Source of the DNA: Janthinobacterium sp. GW456P | GTDB lineage: Bacteria; Pseudomonadota; Gammaproteobacteria; Burkholderiales; Burkholderiaceae_D | Length of the DNA: 64,000 nt | Direction: 5' to 3' | NCBI RefSeq assembly: GCF_002127655.1 | Contig: NZ_NEHB01000006.1 | Coordinates: 89,427-153,426 of the forward strand | Notes under the pieces: model-generated | Databases searched by the model: none | What the model was told of the DNA's origin: nothing | Seen by the model: the letters and a program-made list of their open reading frames with translations, nothing else | Shown here: positions 43,293-52,638 of the stretch, one piece after another | How positions within the stretch are numbered: the stretch's first letter is position 1 | Layout: each line of letters starts with the position of its first letter | Translations under genes and position numbers: made by a program

Positions 43293-44831
43293 ATGAGCAA
43301 CTGGAATGCCGGCTATGTGGCCGAAATCGCCTATACCTATGGCTATTACGAAGAATTGAACCCTCTGCGCCTGCGCCTGCCCTTGCTGGCCGCCGGCCTG
43401 TCCTTGCCGGCCAGCGGCACGGCTTGCGAGCTGGGCTTTGGCCAGGGCGTCAGCGCCAACATCCATGCGGCGGCGTCCGCCACGCGCTGGTATGGCAATG
43501 ATTTCAATCCGTCCCAGGCCGCCTTTGCGCAGGAGCTGGCCAACGCGGCCGACGCTGGCGCGCAGTTCACGGATGAATCGTTCGCGCAGTTTTGTTGCCG
43601 CGACGACTTGCCCGATTTCGACTTTATCTGCCTGCATGGGATATGGAGCTGGGTTTCGGCGGAAAATCGCGCGCTCATCGTCGACTTCCTGCGGCGCAAG
43701 CTGAAAGTTGGCGGTGTCGTCTTCATCAGCTACAACACGCAGCCAGGCTGGGCCGCAATGATGCCGATGCGCGACTTGTTGGCCGAACATAGCCGCGTCA
43801 TGAGCGCCCCGGGCCAGGGCGTGCTGGCCAGAGTCGCTGGCGCCATCGATTTCGTCGACAGGATGATCGCCACGCAACCGCGCTACCTGGACGCCAACCC
43901 GCAACTGGCGGACCGCTTCGAAAAACTCAAGGCGATGGATGGACATTATCTTGCCCATGAGTATTTCAATGCCGATTGGCAGCCTATGGCTTTCTCCAGC
44001 GTCGCGGCCATGCTGGGCGAGGCCAAGCTCGAGTTCGCCGCGTCCGCCAACTATACTGCTCTGGTCGATATGCTGAACCTGACGGCCGAGCACCAGCAGT
44101 TCCTGGCCGAGATACCCGATCCCATTTTTCGCGAGACGACGCGCGCCTTCCTCGTCAACGAGCAATTTCGCAGGGATTACTGGGTCAAGGGCGCACGCAG
44201 GCTGACGCCGTTCGCCCAGGCCAGTGCCTTGCGGGCCGTGCGCGTGATGCTGGCCGTACCCCGCGGCGAAGTGGTGTTGAGCGTACACGGCGTGCTGGGT
44301 GACGCCGATATGGACGAGCGCGTCTATGCGCCCGTGCTGGACGCCATGGCTGACCATCGCGTGTACACGATAGGCGAACTGGAGCAGCAACTGGCTGGCA
44401 GCGAAGCCAGTCTGGCGGCCTTGCTGCAGATCATGCTGGTACTGGCCAGCAAGGGCAGCGTGTCTGCCGTCCAGGACGAGGCCGGCATCGCCGCGGCGCG
44501 GCCGCAGACGGCGCGCCTGAATGCACACTTGCTGGAGCAGGCGCTGGCAAGAACCGATTTGCACATCCTCGCCAGCCCCCTGACGGGCGGCGGCGTGGTT
44601 GTGTCGCATTTACAACAGCTCTTCCTGTGGGCGAAACTGCAAGGTTGTCCAACGCCGCAAGACTGGGTGCGCACGACGTGGCCCGTGCTGTTGCGCCTGA
44701 AGCAGCTGATGACGAAGGATGGGCAGCCCTTGTTGACGGAAGAGGAAAACCTGGCCGAATTGTTGGCGCAGGCACAGTATTTTTCCGCGCGCATCTTGCC
44801 TGTTTTACGCGCACTGGGTGTGACTGACTGA
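43293..44831 (+). CDS. SAM-dependent methyltransferase with C-terminal regulatory domain
   Basis: A 512-residue protein. The N-terminal class I methyltransferase fold has motif I CELGFGQGVSANIHA (about 45-59), WYGNDFNPSQ (acidic loop), FDFICLHGIWSWV (motif IV) and GGVVFISYNTQPGW. The middle and C-terminal halves match the methyltransferase regulatory domain type (PF10119), ending in a helical all-alpha region. Members often sit in LPS, S-layer or surface polysaccharide loci, but here there is no such neighbour and the substrate is unknown. Start at the ATG behind AGGATG; 20 open codons upstream. Confidence 0.8.
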   Translation: MSNWNAGYVAEIAYTYGYYEELNPLRLRLPLLAAGLSLPASGTACELGFGQGVSANIHAAASATRWYGNDFNPSQAAFAQELANAADAGAQFTDESFAQFCCRDDLPDFDFICLHGIWSWVSAENRALIVDFLRRKLKVGGVVFISYNTQPGWAAMMPMRDLLAEHSRVMSAPGQGVLARVAGAIDFVDRMIATQPRYLDANPQLADRFEKLKAMDGHYLAHEYFNADWQPMAFSSVAAMLGEAKLEFAASANYTALVDMLNLTAEHQQFLAEIPDPIFRETTRAFLVNEQFRRDYWVKGARRLTPFAQASALRAVRVMLAVPRGEVVLSVHGVLGDADMDERVYAPVLDAMADHRVYTIGELEQQLAGSEASLAALLQIMLVLASKGSVSAVQDEAGIAAARPQTARLNAHLLEQALARTDLHILASPLTGGGVVVSHLQQLFLWAKLQGCPTPQDWVRTTWPVLLRLKQLMTKDGQPLLTEEENLAELLAQAQYFSARILPVLRALGVTD

Positions 44832-44990
44832 GGCACGGCGCTGGCCAGCCTGCCGGTGCCGGCAAGCCTGCTGCCAAGTTATTTGAATTGCGAATGATCG
44901 TTATTGATTTTGCGATTTTCGTTAATGATTTGCGGTGGGCGGCACAAGCAATAAAAAATTATGTTGCGGCGCAACTAGCGCCCTGTGTGC

Positions 44991-45066
44991 TACACTTTTA
45001 GGGTTTTTGCGGCGCCGCAGGTGCGGTTGCTGTTCGTAGAAGCTGCGAACAGAGTGCTTTAGGCAC
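44991..45066 (+). promoter_or_regulatory. putative structured leader or small RNA before the DUF2889 gene
   Basis: TACACT (44991-44996) looks like a -10. Downstream come three successive palindromes: TGCGGCGCCGCA (45008-45019), CTGTTCG / CGAACAG (45030-45052) and GTGC / GCAC (45054-45066). GTTGC-GGC-GCAAC (44963-44975) lies at the -35 position. The rest of the 278-base gap is AT-rich with no gene visible. Confidence 0.4.
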
Positions 45067-45109
45067 ATGGCTGCTTACTAATTATGGCCGCGCAAGCGGC
45101 ATCGGTCTT

Positions 45110-45670
45110 ATGCCCCTGTCAACTCCCGTATCCCGGCGCGCCCTACGGCACTCCCGCGTTATCGACGTCCAAGCGTATATGCGCGACGACGGCCTGTGGG
45201 ATATTGACGCCCATATCACCGATATCAAAAGCTATGACGCGACCCTGGCCTCCGGCCCCCGTCCCGCCGGCGCCCCTCTGCATGACCTCCATTTACGCAT
45301 TACCGTCGATCACGAACTGACCATTGTCGAGGCCGAAGCTGCCTCCGATGCCGTGCCCTATCCCGGTTTTTGCGATACCATCGGCCCCGCTTACAGGGCG
45401 CTGATCGGATTGAATTTATTGAAGAATTTCCGCCGCGACTTGAAACAGCGCCTGGCGGGAATCGCCGGCTGTACCCATTTGACCGAACTGGCGCAAGTCT
45501 TGCCGACTGCGACGGTTCAGGCATTTGCCGGCGATGTCTGGTCGACCCGTGACGGTGCGAATGCTGACGTGTCGCATGAAAAGCCGTTTCAACTCGACAA
45601 ATGCCACGCCCTGCGCACCGATGGCGGGGCGGTTGCACAGTATTACCCGCGCTGGGTAGCCAAGGTGTGA
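45110..45670 (+). CDS. DUF2889 domain protein
   Basis: A 186-residue cytoplasmic protein of unknown function. Start MPLSTPVSRRALRHSR, the YMRDDGLWDIDAHITDIK segment, HDLHLRITVDHELTIVEAEAA and the HLTELAQVLPTATVQAF motif are those of DUF2889. No signal peptide, no membrane helix. No Shine-Dalgarno is evident before the ATG, although the leader is long and foldable. It is monocistronic as far as can be seen; sucC follows after 75 bases. Confidence 0.78.
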   Translation: MPLSTPVSRRALRHSRVIDVQAYMRDDGLWDIDAHITDIKSYDATLASGPRPAGAPLHDLHLRITVDHELTIVEAEAASDAVPYPGFCDTIGPAYRALIGLNLLKNFRRDLKQRLAGIAGCTHLTELAQVLPTATVQAFAGDVWSTRDGANADVSHEKPFQLDKCHALRTDGGAVAQYYPRWVAKV

Positions 45671-45745
45671 CCCCGGCGCTGTATTTCCTGTTTTTTTGCA
45701 CCACTAACCGTATTTTTACACATCAGTATCAGAAGGGAAGCCAGC

Positions 45746-46915
45746 ATGAAAATCCATGAGTATCAAGCCAAAGAAATCCTCCGGCAGCACGGAGTGACGG
45801 TACCACGCGGTATTCCGTGCATGTCCGTCGAAGAAGCCGTCAAGGCTGCGGAAACCCTGGGCGGTCCGGTATGGGTCGTCAAGGCGCAGATCCACGCAGG
45901 TGGTCGCGGCAAGGGCGGCGGCGTGAAAGTGGCAAAATCGATGGAACAGGTCAAGGAATACGCTGATCAGATCATGGGCATGCAGCTGGTCACGCACCAG
46001 ACCAGCGCTGAGGGCCAGAAAGTCAACCGCCTGCTGGTGGAAGAAGGCGCCGACATCAAGCAAGAATTGTACGTTTCGCTGGTCACCGACCGCGTTACCC
46101 AGAAAATCGTCCTGATGGCGTCGTCCGAAGGCGGCATGGACATCGAAGAAGTGGCCGAGAGCCACCCTGAGAAAATCCACCACGTCACCATCGAGCCAAG
46201 CGTTGGCCTGACCGATGCCCAGGCTGACGACATCGCGACCAAAATCGGCGTGCCTGCCGGTTCCATCGTCGACGCCCGCGTCAACCTGCAAGGCCTGTAC
46301 AAAGCCTACTGGGAAACCGATTGCTCGCTGGCCGAGATCAACCCGCTGATCGTCACCGGCAGCGGCAAAGTCATCGCTCTGGACGCCAAGTTCAACTTTG
46401 ACCCGAACGCCCTGTTCCGTCATCCGGAAATCGTCGCCCTGCGCGACCTGGACGAAGAAGATCCAGCTGAAATCGAAGCGTCGAAATTCGACCTGGCCTA
46501 CATCTCGCTCGACGGCAACATCGGTTGCCTGGTGAACGGTGCCGGCCTGGCCATGGCCACCATGGACACCATCAAGCTGTTCGGCGGCGAGCCAGCCAAC
46601 TTCCTGGACGTCGGCGGCGGCGCCACGGCGGAAAAAGTGACCGAAGCGTTCAAGATCATGCTGAAAAACCCAGGCCTGAAAGCCATCCTGGTGAACATTT
46701 TCGGCGGCATCATGCGTTGCGACGTGATCGCTGAAGGCGTGATCGCCGCAGTGAAAGCCGTCTCGCTGAACGTACCGCTGGTCGTGCGCATGAAGGGCAC
46801 CAACGAAGACCTGGGCAAAAAGATGCTGGCCGATTCTGGTCTGCCTATCATCGCAGCCGACACCATGGAAGATGCAGCCAAGAGCGTCGTTGCCGCTGCT
46901 GCCGGTCAAGCTTAA
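45746..46915 (+). CDS. sucC: succinyl-CoA synthetase beta subunit (ADP-forming)
   Basis: TCA-cycle enzyme making ATP from succinyl-CoA. The 389-residue subunit begins [17 protein letters not shown], has the ATP-grasp segment [17 protein letters not shown] near residue 45-60, and the C-terminal CoA-ligase part with [15 protein letters not shown] sequence ([16 protein letters not shown]). AAGGGAAG precedes the ATG. It is 13 bases upstream of sucD, in the usual order. Confidence 0.97.
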   Translation: MKIHEYQAKEILRQHGVTVPRGIPCMSVEEAVKAAETLGGPVWVVKAQIHAGGRGKGGGVKVAKSMEQVKEYADQIMGMQLVTHQTSAEGQKVNRLLVEEGADIKQELYVSLVTDRVTQKIVLMASSEGGMDIEEVAESHPEKIHHVTIEPSVGLTDAQADDIATKIGVPAGSIVDARVNLQGLYKAYWETDCSLAEINPLIVTGSGKVIALDAKFNFDPNALFRHPEIVALRDLDEEDPAEIEASKFDLAYISLDGNIGCLVNGAGLAMATMDTIKLFGGEPANFLDVGGGATAEKVTEAFKIMLKNPGLKAILVNIFGGIMRCDVIAEGVIAAVKAVSLNVPLVVRMKGTNEDLGKKMLADSGLPIIAADTMEDAAKSVVAAAAGQA

Positions 46916-46928
46916 TTAAGGAATCAAC

Positions 46929-47810
46929 ATGTCCATTCTGATCAATAAAGATACCAAAGTCGTTACCCAAGGGATCACCGGCAAGACCGGCCAGTTCCAT
47001 ACCCGCGGTTGCCGCGACTACGCGAACGGCAAAGCTGCCTTCGTGGCAGGCGTGAACCCGAAGAAAGCCGGCGAAGATTTCGAAGGCATTCCTATTTTCG
47101 CTAACGTTACCGAAGCGAAAAAAGAAACCGGCGCCAACGTTTCCGTGATTTACGTGCCGCCAGCAGGCGCCGCAGCGGCGATCTGGGAAGCTGTCGAAGC
47201 TGAAATGGATCTGGCCATTTGCATCACCGAAGGCATTCCTGTGCGCGACATGATGGCCCTGAAAGACCGCATGGCTAAAGCCAACAGCAAAACCTTGCTG
47301 CTGGGCCCTAACTGCCCAGGCCTGATTACGCCAGACGAAATCAAGATCGGCATCATGCCAGGTCACATCCACAAGAAGGGCCGTATCGGCGTGGTTTCGC
47401 GTTCGGGTACCCTGACGTACGAAGCAGTGGGTCAGCTGACCGCACTGGGCCTGGGCCAATCGTCGGCAGTCGGCATCGGCGGCGACCCGATCAACGGTCT
47501 GAAGCACATCGACATCATGAAGATGTTCAATGACGATCCAGATACCGACGCGGTCATCATGATCGGCGAAATCGGCGGTCCGGACGAAGCCAACGCGGCT
47601 TACTGGATCAAAGACAACATGAAAAAACCAGTCGTCGGCTTCATCGCCGGCGTCACGGCTCCTCCAGGCAAGCGCATGGGCCACGCCGGCGCGCTGATCT
47701 CGGGCGGTGCCGATACGGCGCAAGCCAAGCTGGAAATCATGGAAGCTTGCGGCATCACCGTGACCAAAAACCCGTCGGAAATGGCGCGTCTGCTGAAAGC
47801 CATGCTGTAA
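46929..47810 (+). CDS. sucD: succinyl-CoA synthetase alpha subunit
   Basis: Partner of SucC, carrying the phosphohistidine: H252 in GHAGALISGG. The 293-residue protein has the CoA-binding Rossmann fold with TQGITGKTGQFHTRGCRDYANG at the start, and GPNCPGLITP. AAGGA is the ribosome binding site. Ends at a UUCG-capped terminator. Confidence 0.97.
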   Translation: MSILINKDTKVVTQGITGKTGQFHTRGCRDYANGKAAFVAGVNPKKAGEDFEGIPIFANVTEAKKETGANVSVIYVPPAGAAAAIWEAVEAEMDLAICITEGIPVRDMMALKDRMAKANSKTLLLGPNCPGLITPDEIKIGIMPGHIHKKGRIGVVSRSGTLTYEAVGQLTALGLGQSSAVGIGGDPINGLKHIDIMKMFNDDPDTDAVIMIGEIGGPDEANAAYWIKDNMKKPVVGFIAGVTAPPGKRMGHAGALISGGADTAQAKLEIMEACGITVTKNPSEMARLLKAML

Positions 47811-47833
47811 TTTCAGCCTGATTCATGCAGTAT

Positions 47834-47861
47834 AAAAAAGGAGCTTCGGCTCCTTTTTTTT
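47834..47861. terminator. UUCG-tetraloop terminator after sucD
   Basis: AAAAAAGGAGC / GCTCCTTTTTT closed by TTCG, continuing into eight T. Strong and usable in both directions. Confidence 0.94.
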
Positions 47862-48024
47862 GTCCGCAAGTCAGGTCGATTCCCGCCTTGGAGCGACGGC
47901 GCTGGTCCGAATCCGCCCAAATGCGTCGCTTTTCTTTCCATGCGTACCAACGCCGCCCCGGGACGCCGCTGGCATGGCGCTTGCACCATGCACGGCGTGA
48001 CCAACTGCACCCCGGGAGGATGCG

Positions 48025-48489
48025 ATGCGCGCGCAAAGCGGATTTACCCTGATAGAACTGATGATCGTGGTGGCCATCGCCGGCATCCTGGCGGCCGTGG
48101 CCATTCCCCAGTACGGCGACTATACGATGCGGGCCAAGGTCAGCAACGTGCTGGCGGCCGCGGCGCCCCTGAAGACGGCCGTGGCCTTGTGCGTGCAGGA
48201 AAATGGCGGCGACGCGGCTGCCTGCAGCACGCCCACCCCGGCCGTGCCAAGTTCCATTCCCGTCTTCAGCGCCACGCGCGAAGTGGCGAGCGCCAAGGTC
48301 GACAAGGGCAATATCGAGCTGAGCCTGGCGGGCGACCTGGGCAGCGGCTTGGGCGGTCAGAAGGTGAACATGGAGTTGCAACTCGGCACCAGCAGCCTGA
48401 GCTGGTTTAACAGCACCAGCGTGACGAATCCGGCGGCGAAGGAAGCGATTACCAAAAACAACATTCCCAAGGTGGTGGCGACGCAGTGA
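48025..48489 (+). CDS. type IV pilin (PilA-like major pilin)
   Basis: A 154-residue prepilin. The leader is six residues (MRAQSG), cleaved by PilD before [23 protein letters not shown], with the obligatory Glu5. The globular part has two cysteines only ten residues apart ([13 protein letters not shown]), so the disulfide loop is near the start of the globular domain, not the usual C-terminal D-loop. No pilus assembly genes are adjacent. GGGAGGA lies before the ATG. It could be a major pilin of a T4P encoded elsewhere or a minor or competence pilin. Confidence 0.85.
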   Translation: MRAQSGFTLIELMIVVAIAGILAAVAIPQYGDYTMRAKVSNVLAAAAPLKTAVALCVQENGGDAAACSTPTPAVPSSIPVFSATREVASAKVDKGNIELSLAGDLGSGLGGQKVNMELQLGTSSLSWFNSTSVTNPAAKEAITKNNIPKVVATQ

Positions 48490-48510
48490 GCGGCGCCTGC
48501 AGCGCCCGTA

Positions 48511-49230
48511 TCAGACGATTTTTTGCCGGTCCGCGATCAGCGCTTCATAGGTGAGGTTTTGCAGCAGGGTGTAGTGGGTCGGTTCCAGGTCGATGAATTG
48601 CACGCCATACGTATAGATTTCGGCCACTCCGGCGTGGCCATTGGACGGCTTGCCCACTCCGACGTTCTGGATGCGGGCGCGCGTGTTGACGCGCATCTGA
48701 TGCTTGTTCGGCTGCACCAGCAGGGTAAAGCTCAGTGCCACGCCCTCGTCATCGGGCGTGAGCATGTTGGGCGCCTCGATCAGCGCGCCCGAGACGCTGA
48801 GGTTGACGATGAACACGGGCACGGCCGCCACATCGCGGTAGCTCAGCTGCGCGGGAATGTCCACTTTCACGCGCATGGCCGTGCGCAGGCTGGTGCCCTG
48901 GATGGCGTCGGGAAAGCTCAGGTGCACATAGTTGAGCGGACGGCCGAAGATGCGCAGCACGCTGCACGCAAACGAACAGACGGTGACGCCGGAAAACACG
49001 CGGATGGTCAGCTTGTCACCCTCGTTGAGCACGATGGAGGCGCCGTTTTCGATGGGAATCTTGACGATCAGGTACTCATCTTTCACGTAGCCGATCACGG
49101 TCGAGAAATGCTGGATGGGTTTGATGGTGCGGTGCGTGATGAACTGGATGCGTCCCCCCACCTGCAGATTCATGGCCTCGAATTCGAAGTCCTGGAGCTT
49201 GCTTTCCGCGGCGGGCTTGTTGCTAGTCAT
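48511..49230 (-). CDS. c-di-GMP-binding PilZ protein, YcgR-like flagellar brake
   Basis: A 239-residue cytoplasmic protein with an N-terminal YcgR-type domain (about 20-110) and a C-terminal PilZ domain. The c-di-GMP contacts are present: RTAMR (R116, R120) and NLSVSG (N143, S145, G148). YcgR slows flagellar motors when c-di-GMP is high. Start at the ATG before TSNKPAAES; further in-frame ATGs exist at 49269 and 49299 and no ribosome binding site decides clearly. Adjacent to a pilin gene but on the opposite strand. Confidence 0.82.
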   Translation of the reverse strand: MTSNKPAAESKLQDFEFEAMNLQVGGRIQFITHRTIKPIQHFSTVIGYVKDEYLIVKIPIENGASIVLNEGDKLTIRVFSGVTVCSFACSVLRIFGRPLNYVHLSFPDAIQGTSLRTAMRVKVDIPAQLSYRDVAAVPVFIVNLSVSGALIEAPNMLTPDDEGVALSFTLLVQPNKHQMRVNTRARIQNVGVGKPSNGHAGVAEIYTYGVQFIDLEPTHYTLLQNLTYEALIADRQKIV

Positions 49231-49393
49231 GCGATGCTCATCTGGATATGGTCGACTCGCAGTATGCATGATTTCTTGATGAAAAAGCATTCCTATCAAT
49301 GAAATTCACTTTCGCATCGAAAAATACCATGGGCACGTGCCGCTGCGCGGTGCAGGCTTTACAATTGCGTCAATATTGACGAATGTAAATCTT

Positions 49394-49762
49394 ATGCCAC
49401 GCAGCTACTTCTGGACCATGTTGTTCCTGATCCTGCATCAAATCGACGCTGCCTACTGGAAAGAGTGGGAGATGTTTCACGTGCCGGGCGGCGTGCAGGG
49501 TTTTCTCGTGTTTAACCTGGCGGCGATTGCCGTGGTGCTGGCCGGTTACCGGCACGTGCTGCTGGCCACGCCGCAGGCGACCCTGTATGCAGGCATCTGC
49601 GCCGCGCTGGGAGCGGGCACTTGCCTGATCCACGCCGGCTTTGCGCTGGCAGGGCTGGAACAGTTCCACTTGCCCTTGTCGATCGCCATCATCGCGCTGT
49701 GCCTGGGCTGCGCCGTCTGGCTGCTGCGCGACTTGCGCCGCGTCCAGCGCCAGGCGGCCTAG
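49394..49762 (+). CDS. small integral membrane protein, unknown function
   Basis: A 122-residue protein with four predicted helices: about 5-17, 35-55, 62-82 and 88-110, ending in a basic tail LRRVQRQAA. Contains LILHQIDAAYWKEWEMF near the start, a conserved-looking motif with His and acidic residues in the membrane. It may belong to the DUF6713 group, but I am unsure. ATG chosen at PRSYFWTM. Its stop touches the stop of convergent moaC with no base between. Confidence 0.65.
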   Translation: MPRSYFWTMLFLILHQIDAAYWKEWEMFHVPGGVQGFLVFNLAAIAVVLAGYRHVLLATPQATLYAGICAALGAGTCLIHAGFALAGLEQFHLPLSIAIIALCLGCAVWLLRDLRRVQRQAA

Positions 49763-50269
49763 TTACACCTCGGCGTGCCAGTCGCCCGACTTGCCGCCAT
49801 GCTTTTCCAGCACGCGCACGTTCGTCATGACCATGCCGCGGTCGACGGCCTTGCACATGTCGTAGATCGTCAGCAAGCCGATCTGCACGGACGTCAGCGC
49901 TTCCATTTCCACGCCCGTCTTGCCCGTCGTGTCGACCTGGGCGCGGCAATGCACGCTGTTGGCCGCTGCATCCACTTCGAAATCGACGGTGACGCGCGTG
50001 AGGGCCAGCGGGTGGCACAGGGGAATCAGGTCGCTGGTGCGCTTGGCGCCCATGATGGCGGCGATGCGGGCGATGCCCAGCACATCGCCCTTTTTCGCAT
50101 TGCCGGAAATGATCAAGGCCAGGGTGGCCGGCTGCATGCGGATGGTGCCGGCGGCCACGGCGCTGCGGCGCGTATCTTCCTTGCCGCCCACATCGACCAT
50201 ATGGGCCTGGCCCGTGGCATCGAAATGGGTCAGTTCTCCGGCGGGGGCTTGCTTGTGTGCTGTTGTCAT
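49763..50269 (-). CDS. moaC: cyclic pyranopterin monophosphate synthase
   Basis: MoaC converts the MoaA product to cPMP in molybdenum cofactor synthesis. The 168-residue product begins with [18 protein letters not shown], followed by the conserved [20 protein letters not shown] and LIPLCHPL, and ends with [18 protein letters not shown], carrying the catalytic Lys and Asp residues of the family. The open frame extends 53 codons upstream; the ATG at [12 protein letters not shown] gives the standard length. Confidence 0.95.
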   Translation of the reverse strand: MTTAHKQAPAGELTHFDATGQAHMVDVGGKEDTRRSAVAAGTIRMQPATLALIISGNAKKGDVLGIARIAAIMGAKRTSDLIPLCHPLALTRVTVDFEVDAAANSVHCRAQVDTTGKTGVEMEALTSVQIGLLTIYDMCKAVDRGMVMTNVRVLEKHGGKSGDWHAEV

Positions 50270-50364
50270 GGCGTCAAAATAGGTGAGGAACGGGGACGCG
50301 GCAGGCCGAATCACGACGCCATGCCACTGGCATGGCGCGTGGGAATGGGCGCCGCTAACAAGGT

Positions 50365-52044
50365 ATGATAGCACCCGTGAATTCAAAAACTTCCCTTCCG
50401 ATCCTCGTTGAAAACGCCGCTGCGGCATGGCTGCGCGGCGCGCGGCGCGCTTCGGTGCTGGCCGCCTTCTGCTGCGCCGCGCCGTGTGCGCTGGCGCAAA
50501 CCTATACGTCCGCGCCAGCGGCGCCGGCCGCCAGCGCGGCGGCCAAGCCTGCCGGCAACTGGACGCCGCTGGCCGTGCCGCCGGCGCCGAACCTGCCGAA
50601 CCTGGGCGATACCTCGCGCGAAGACCTGTCGCCGGCGATGGAGCGCAAGATCGGCGAGGAAATCATGCGCGGCATCCGCGGCGACCGCGACTATCTCGAC
50701 GACGCCCCCTTGCTCGAATACCTGAATACCTTCGGCAACGCCCTCGTGTCGGCGCGCCCCAGCGTGCGCGGCGAAACGAATTACGACTATTTCTTCTTTG
50801 CCGTGCGCGATCCCCAGTTGAACGCGTTTGCCTTGCCGGGCGGTTTCATCGGTGTGCACTCGGCCCTGGTGCTGGCGGCGCAAACGGAGGCGGAACTGGC
50901 TTCCGTGCTGTCGCACGAGATCGGCCACGTGGCGCAGCGCCATATCGCGCGCATGCTGGGCCAGCAGCGCCAGGATGCCCTGATGCCGCTGGCCGCCATG
51001 CTGCTGGCGGCGCTCGCGTCGCGTGCGGGCGGCGACGTGGCCATGGGCGTGTTTGCCGCCGGCCAGGGCCTGGCCATCCAGCGCCAGCTCAATTTCGGCC
51101 GCGACGCCGAACGCGAGGCGGACCGCATCGGTTTCCAGATCATGGGCGAAGCCGGTTTCGATACCACCGGCATGGTGGCCTTTTTCGGCCGCATGCAGGC
51201 GGCCAGCCGCTCGTACAGCGACCTGATGCCCGCCTATCTGCAGACCCACCCGCTGACGACGGAACGCATCGCCGACATCCAGGCGCGCATCCGCGAGCAG
51301 CCGTACAAGCAGCGCGCGGACAGCCTGAGTTTCCACCTGGCCCGGGCCCGCGCCCGCGTGCTGCAGGATGAAAGCGTGCAAGGCTTGCTGAACGCCAAGG
51401 CCGTCTTCAAGACGCAGCTGGAACAGCAAAGCCGCTTCCAGGTGACGGCCGCCCATTACGGCTTGTCCTTTGTCGCCGTCAAGCAGGGCAAGCCGGCGGA
51501 GGCGCAAAAGGAACTCGATGCGGCCAATGCCGCCCTGCGCCAGCCGGCCGGGCCGAATGTGTTCACCTCGGGCGGCACCCAGGGGCCCAACTCGCTGCTG
51601 GCGGCGATGGGACTGGAAGTGCTGTTGATGCCGGCGCAAAAGAAGGAAGTGGCGCAACAGGCTTTGAAGGCGGCCGATGCGGCGCGCCAGCAGTTTCCCC
51701 TCTCGCGCGGCATAGCCCACCAATATGCGGAAGCGCTGATGGCTGCCGGCAAGCTGGAGCAAGCCACCTTGTACCTGCGCGAACAGGTGCAGCTCTACAA
51801 GGAAGAGCCGGAATTGTACGATTTACTGGCGAAAGCCTATGCGGACCAGGGCAAGATGACCTTGCAGCACATGGCGCTGGCCGAATCGTATGTGCTGCAG
51901 GGCGCCACCATGGCCGCGCTGGACCAGCTGACGATCGCCCGCAAATCGACGGACGCGACCTTTTATGACCAGGCCGTGATCGATGCGCGCGAGCGCGAAT
52001 TGCAGGAAAAGCGCCGCGAACAGATCAAGGACCAGAAGGGATAA
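50365..52044 (+). CDS. M48 family metalloprotease with TPRs (BepA/YfgC-like)
   Basis: A 559-residue periplasmic protease-chaperone for outer-membrane protein assembly, by analogy with BepA. A signal peptide (ends ALAQ, about residue 45) precedes an Ala/Pro linker; the catalytic domain has HEIGH (H184, E185, H188) and the third ligand Glu in [12 protein letters not shown]; the C-terminal third contains TPR units ([22 protein letters not shown]). The ATG lies inside TATGAT, which resembles a -10, so the true start may be the GTG four codons later. AAGG sits too close for a normal ribosome binding site. Confidence 0.88.
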   Translation: MIAPVNSKTSLPILVENAAAAWLRGARRASVLAAFCCAAPCALAQTYTSAPAAPAASAAAKPAGNWTPLAVPPAPNLPNLGDTSREDLSPAMERKIGEEIMRGIRGDRDYLDDAPLLEYLNTFGNALVSARPSVRGETNYDYFFFAVRDPQLNAFALPGGFIGVHSALVLAAQTEAELASVLSHEIGHVAQRHIARMLGQQRQDALMPLAAMLLAALASRAGGDVAMGVFAAGQGLAIQRQLNFGRDAEREADRIGFQIMGEAGFDTTGMVAFFGRMQAASRSYSDLMPAYLQTHPLTTERIADIQARIREQPYKQRADSLSFHLARARARVLQDESVQGLLNAKAVFKTQLEQQSRFQVTAAHYGLSFVAVKQGKPAEAQKELDAANAALRQPAGPNVFTSGGTQGPNSLLAAMGLEVLLMPAQKKEVAQQALKAADAARQQFPLSRGIAHQYAEALMAAGKLEQATLYLREQVQLYKEEPELYDLLAKAYADQGKMTLQHMALAESYVLQGATMAALDQLTIARKSTDATFYDQAVIDARERELQEKRREQIKDQKG

Positions 52045-52047
52045 GTC

Positions 52048-52638
52048 TTATTCGGCTTGCGGCGCGCGCTGGAAGCCGAAGGTTTGCGGCACGGCATCGT
52101 AGCGCAACGGCTGCACGGCGATCGCCTTGCCGTTATGCAATAAGGTCAAGCTTCCTTGTCCCCCTTCCAGCCAGGCCAGCAAGGCCTCGTCGCTCACCGC
52201 CTGCCCATCGAGGCGCAATGCGGGCAGTACCTGCGCCATGTCGCGGTCATCGACCTGCGCCACGACCTCGTCCTGGCGCAGGATCAGCGCACCGTTGTCG
52301 CACAGGTACGCTTGCTCGATCTGCGCCAGCGGCGCGCCCGTCTGCACGACAAAACCGTGTCGCGGATCGCTGCGGGCGATGTAGGGCGTCGCTTCCAGGT
52401 TCAGGTAAACGCGCTGCGGGCCATTCTGGAAAAACCAGCAACCGCGTGCGTCATGGTCGTAATTGCGGTTGATAAATCCCAGCAGTGCGTCATGGGCGAT
52501 CTTGTCGCCAGGCAGTTGTTGCTGTTGCGCCTGCTGGTCGCGCATGCGCCAGTGGCCGCGCGCGTCCAGGCCCAGCCAGCCGTAGCAGTGCGGTACGTTC
52601 GGCCATTTGGCCAGGGCCTGTTTGACGAGTTCATCCAT
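52048..52638 (-). CDS. DUF2946-like conserved protein
   Basis: A 196-residue cytoplasmic protein found, as far as I recall, mainly in Oxalobacteraceae and relatives. It begins MDELVKQALAKWPNVPHCYGWLGLD, then WFFQNGPQRVYLNLEATPYIAR and an uncharged beta-rich remainder. No catalytic motif recognised. I am only moderately sure of the DUF2946 label. Its start overlaps the yheT-type hydrolase stop by eight bases, so the two are co-translated. Confidence 0.65.
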   Translation of the reverse strand: MDELVKQALAKWPNVPHCYGWLGLDARGHWRMRDQQAQQQQLPGDKIAHDALLGFINRNYDHDARGCWFFQNGPQRVYLNLEATPYIARSDPRHGFVVQTGAPLAQIEQAYLCDNGALILRQDEVVAQVDDRDMAQVLPALRLDGQAVSDEALLAWLEGGQGSLTLLHNGKAIAVQPLRYDAVPQTFGFQRAPQAE

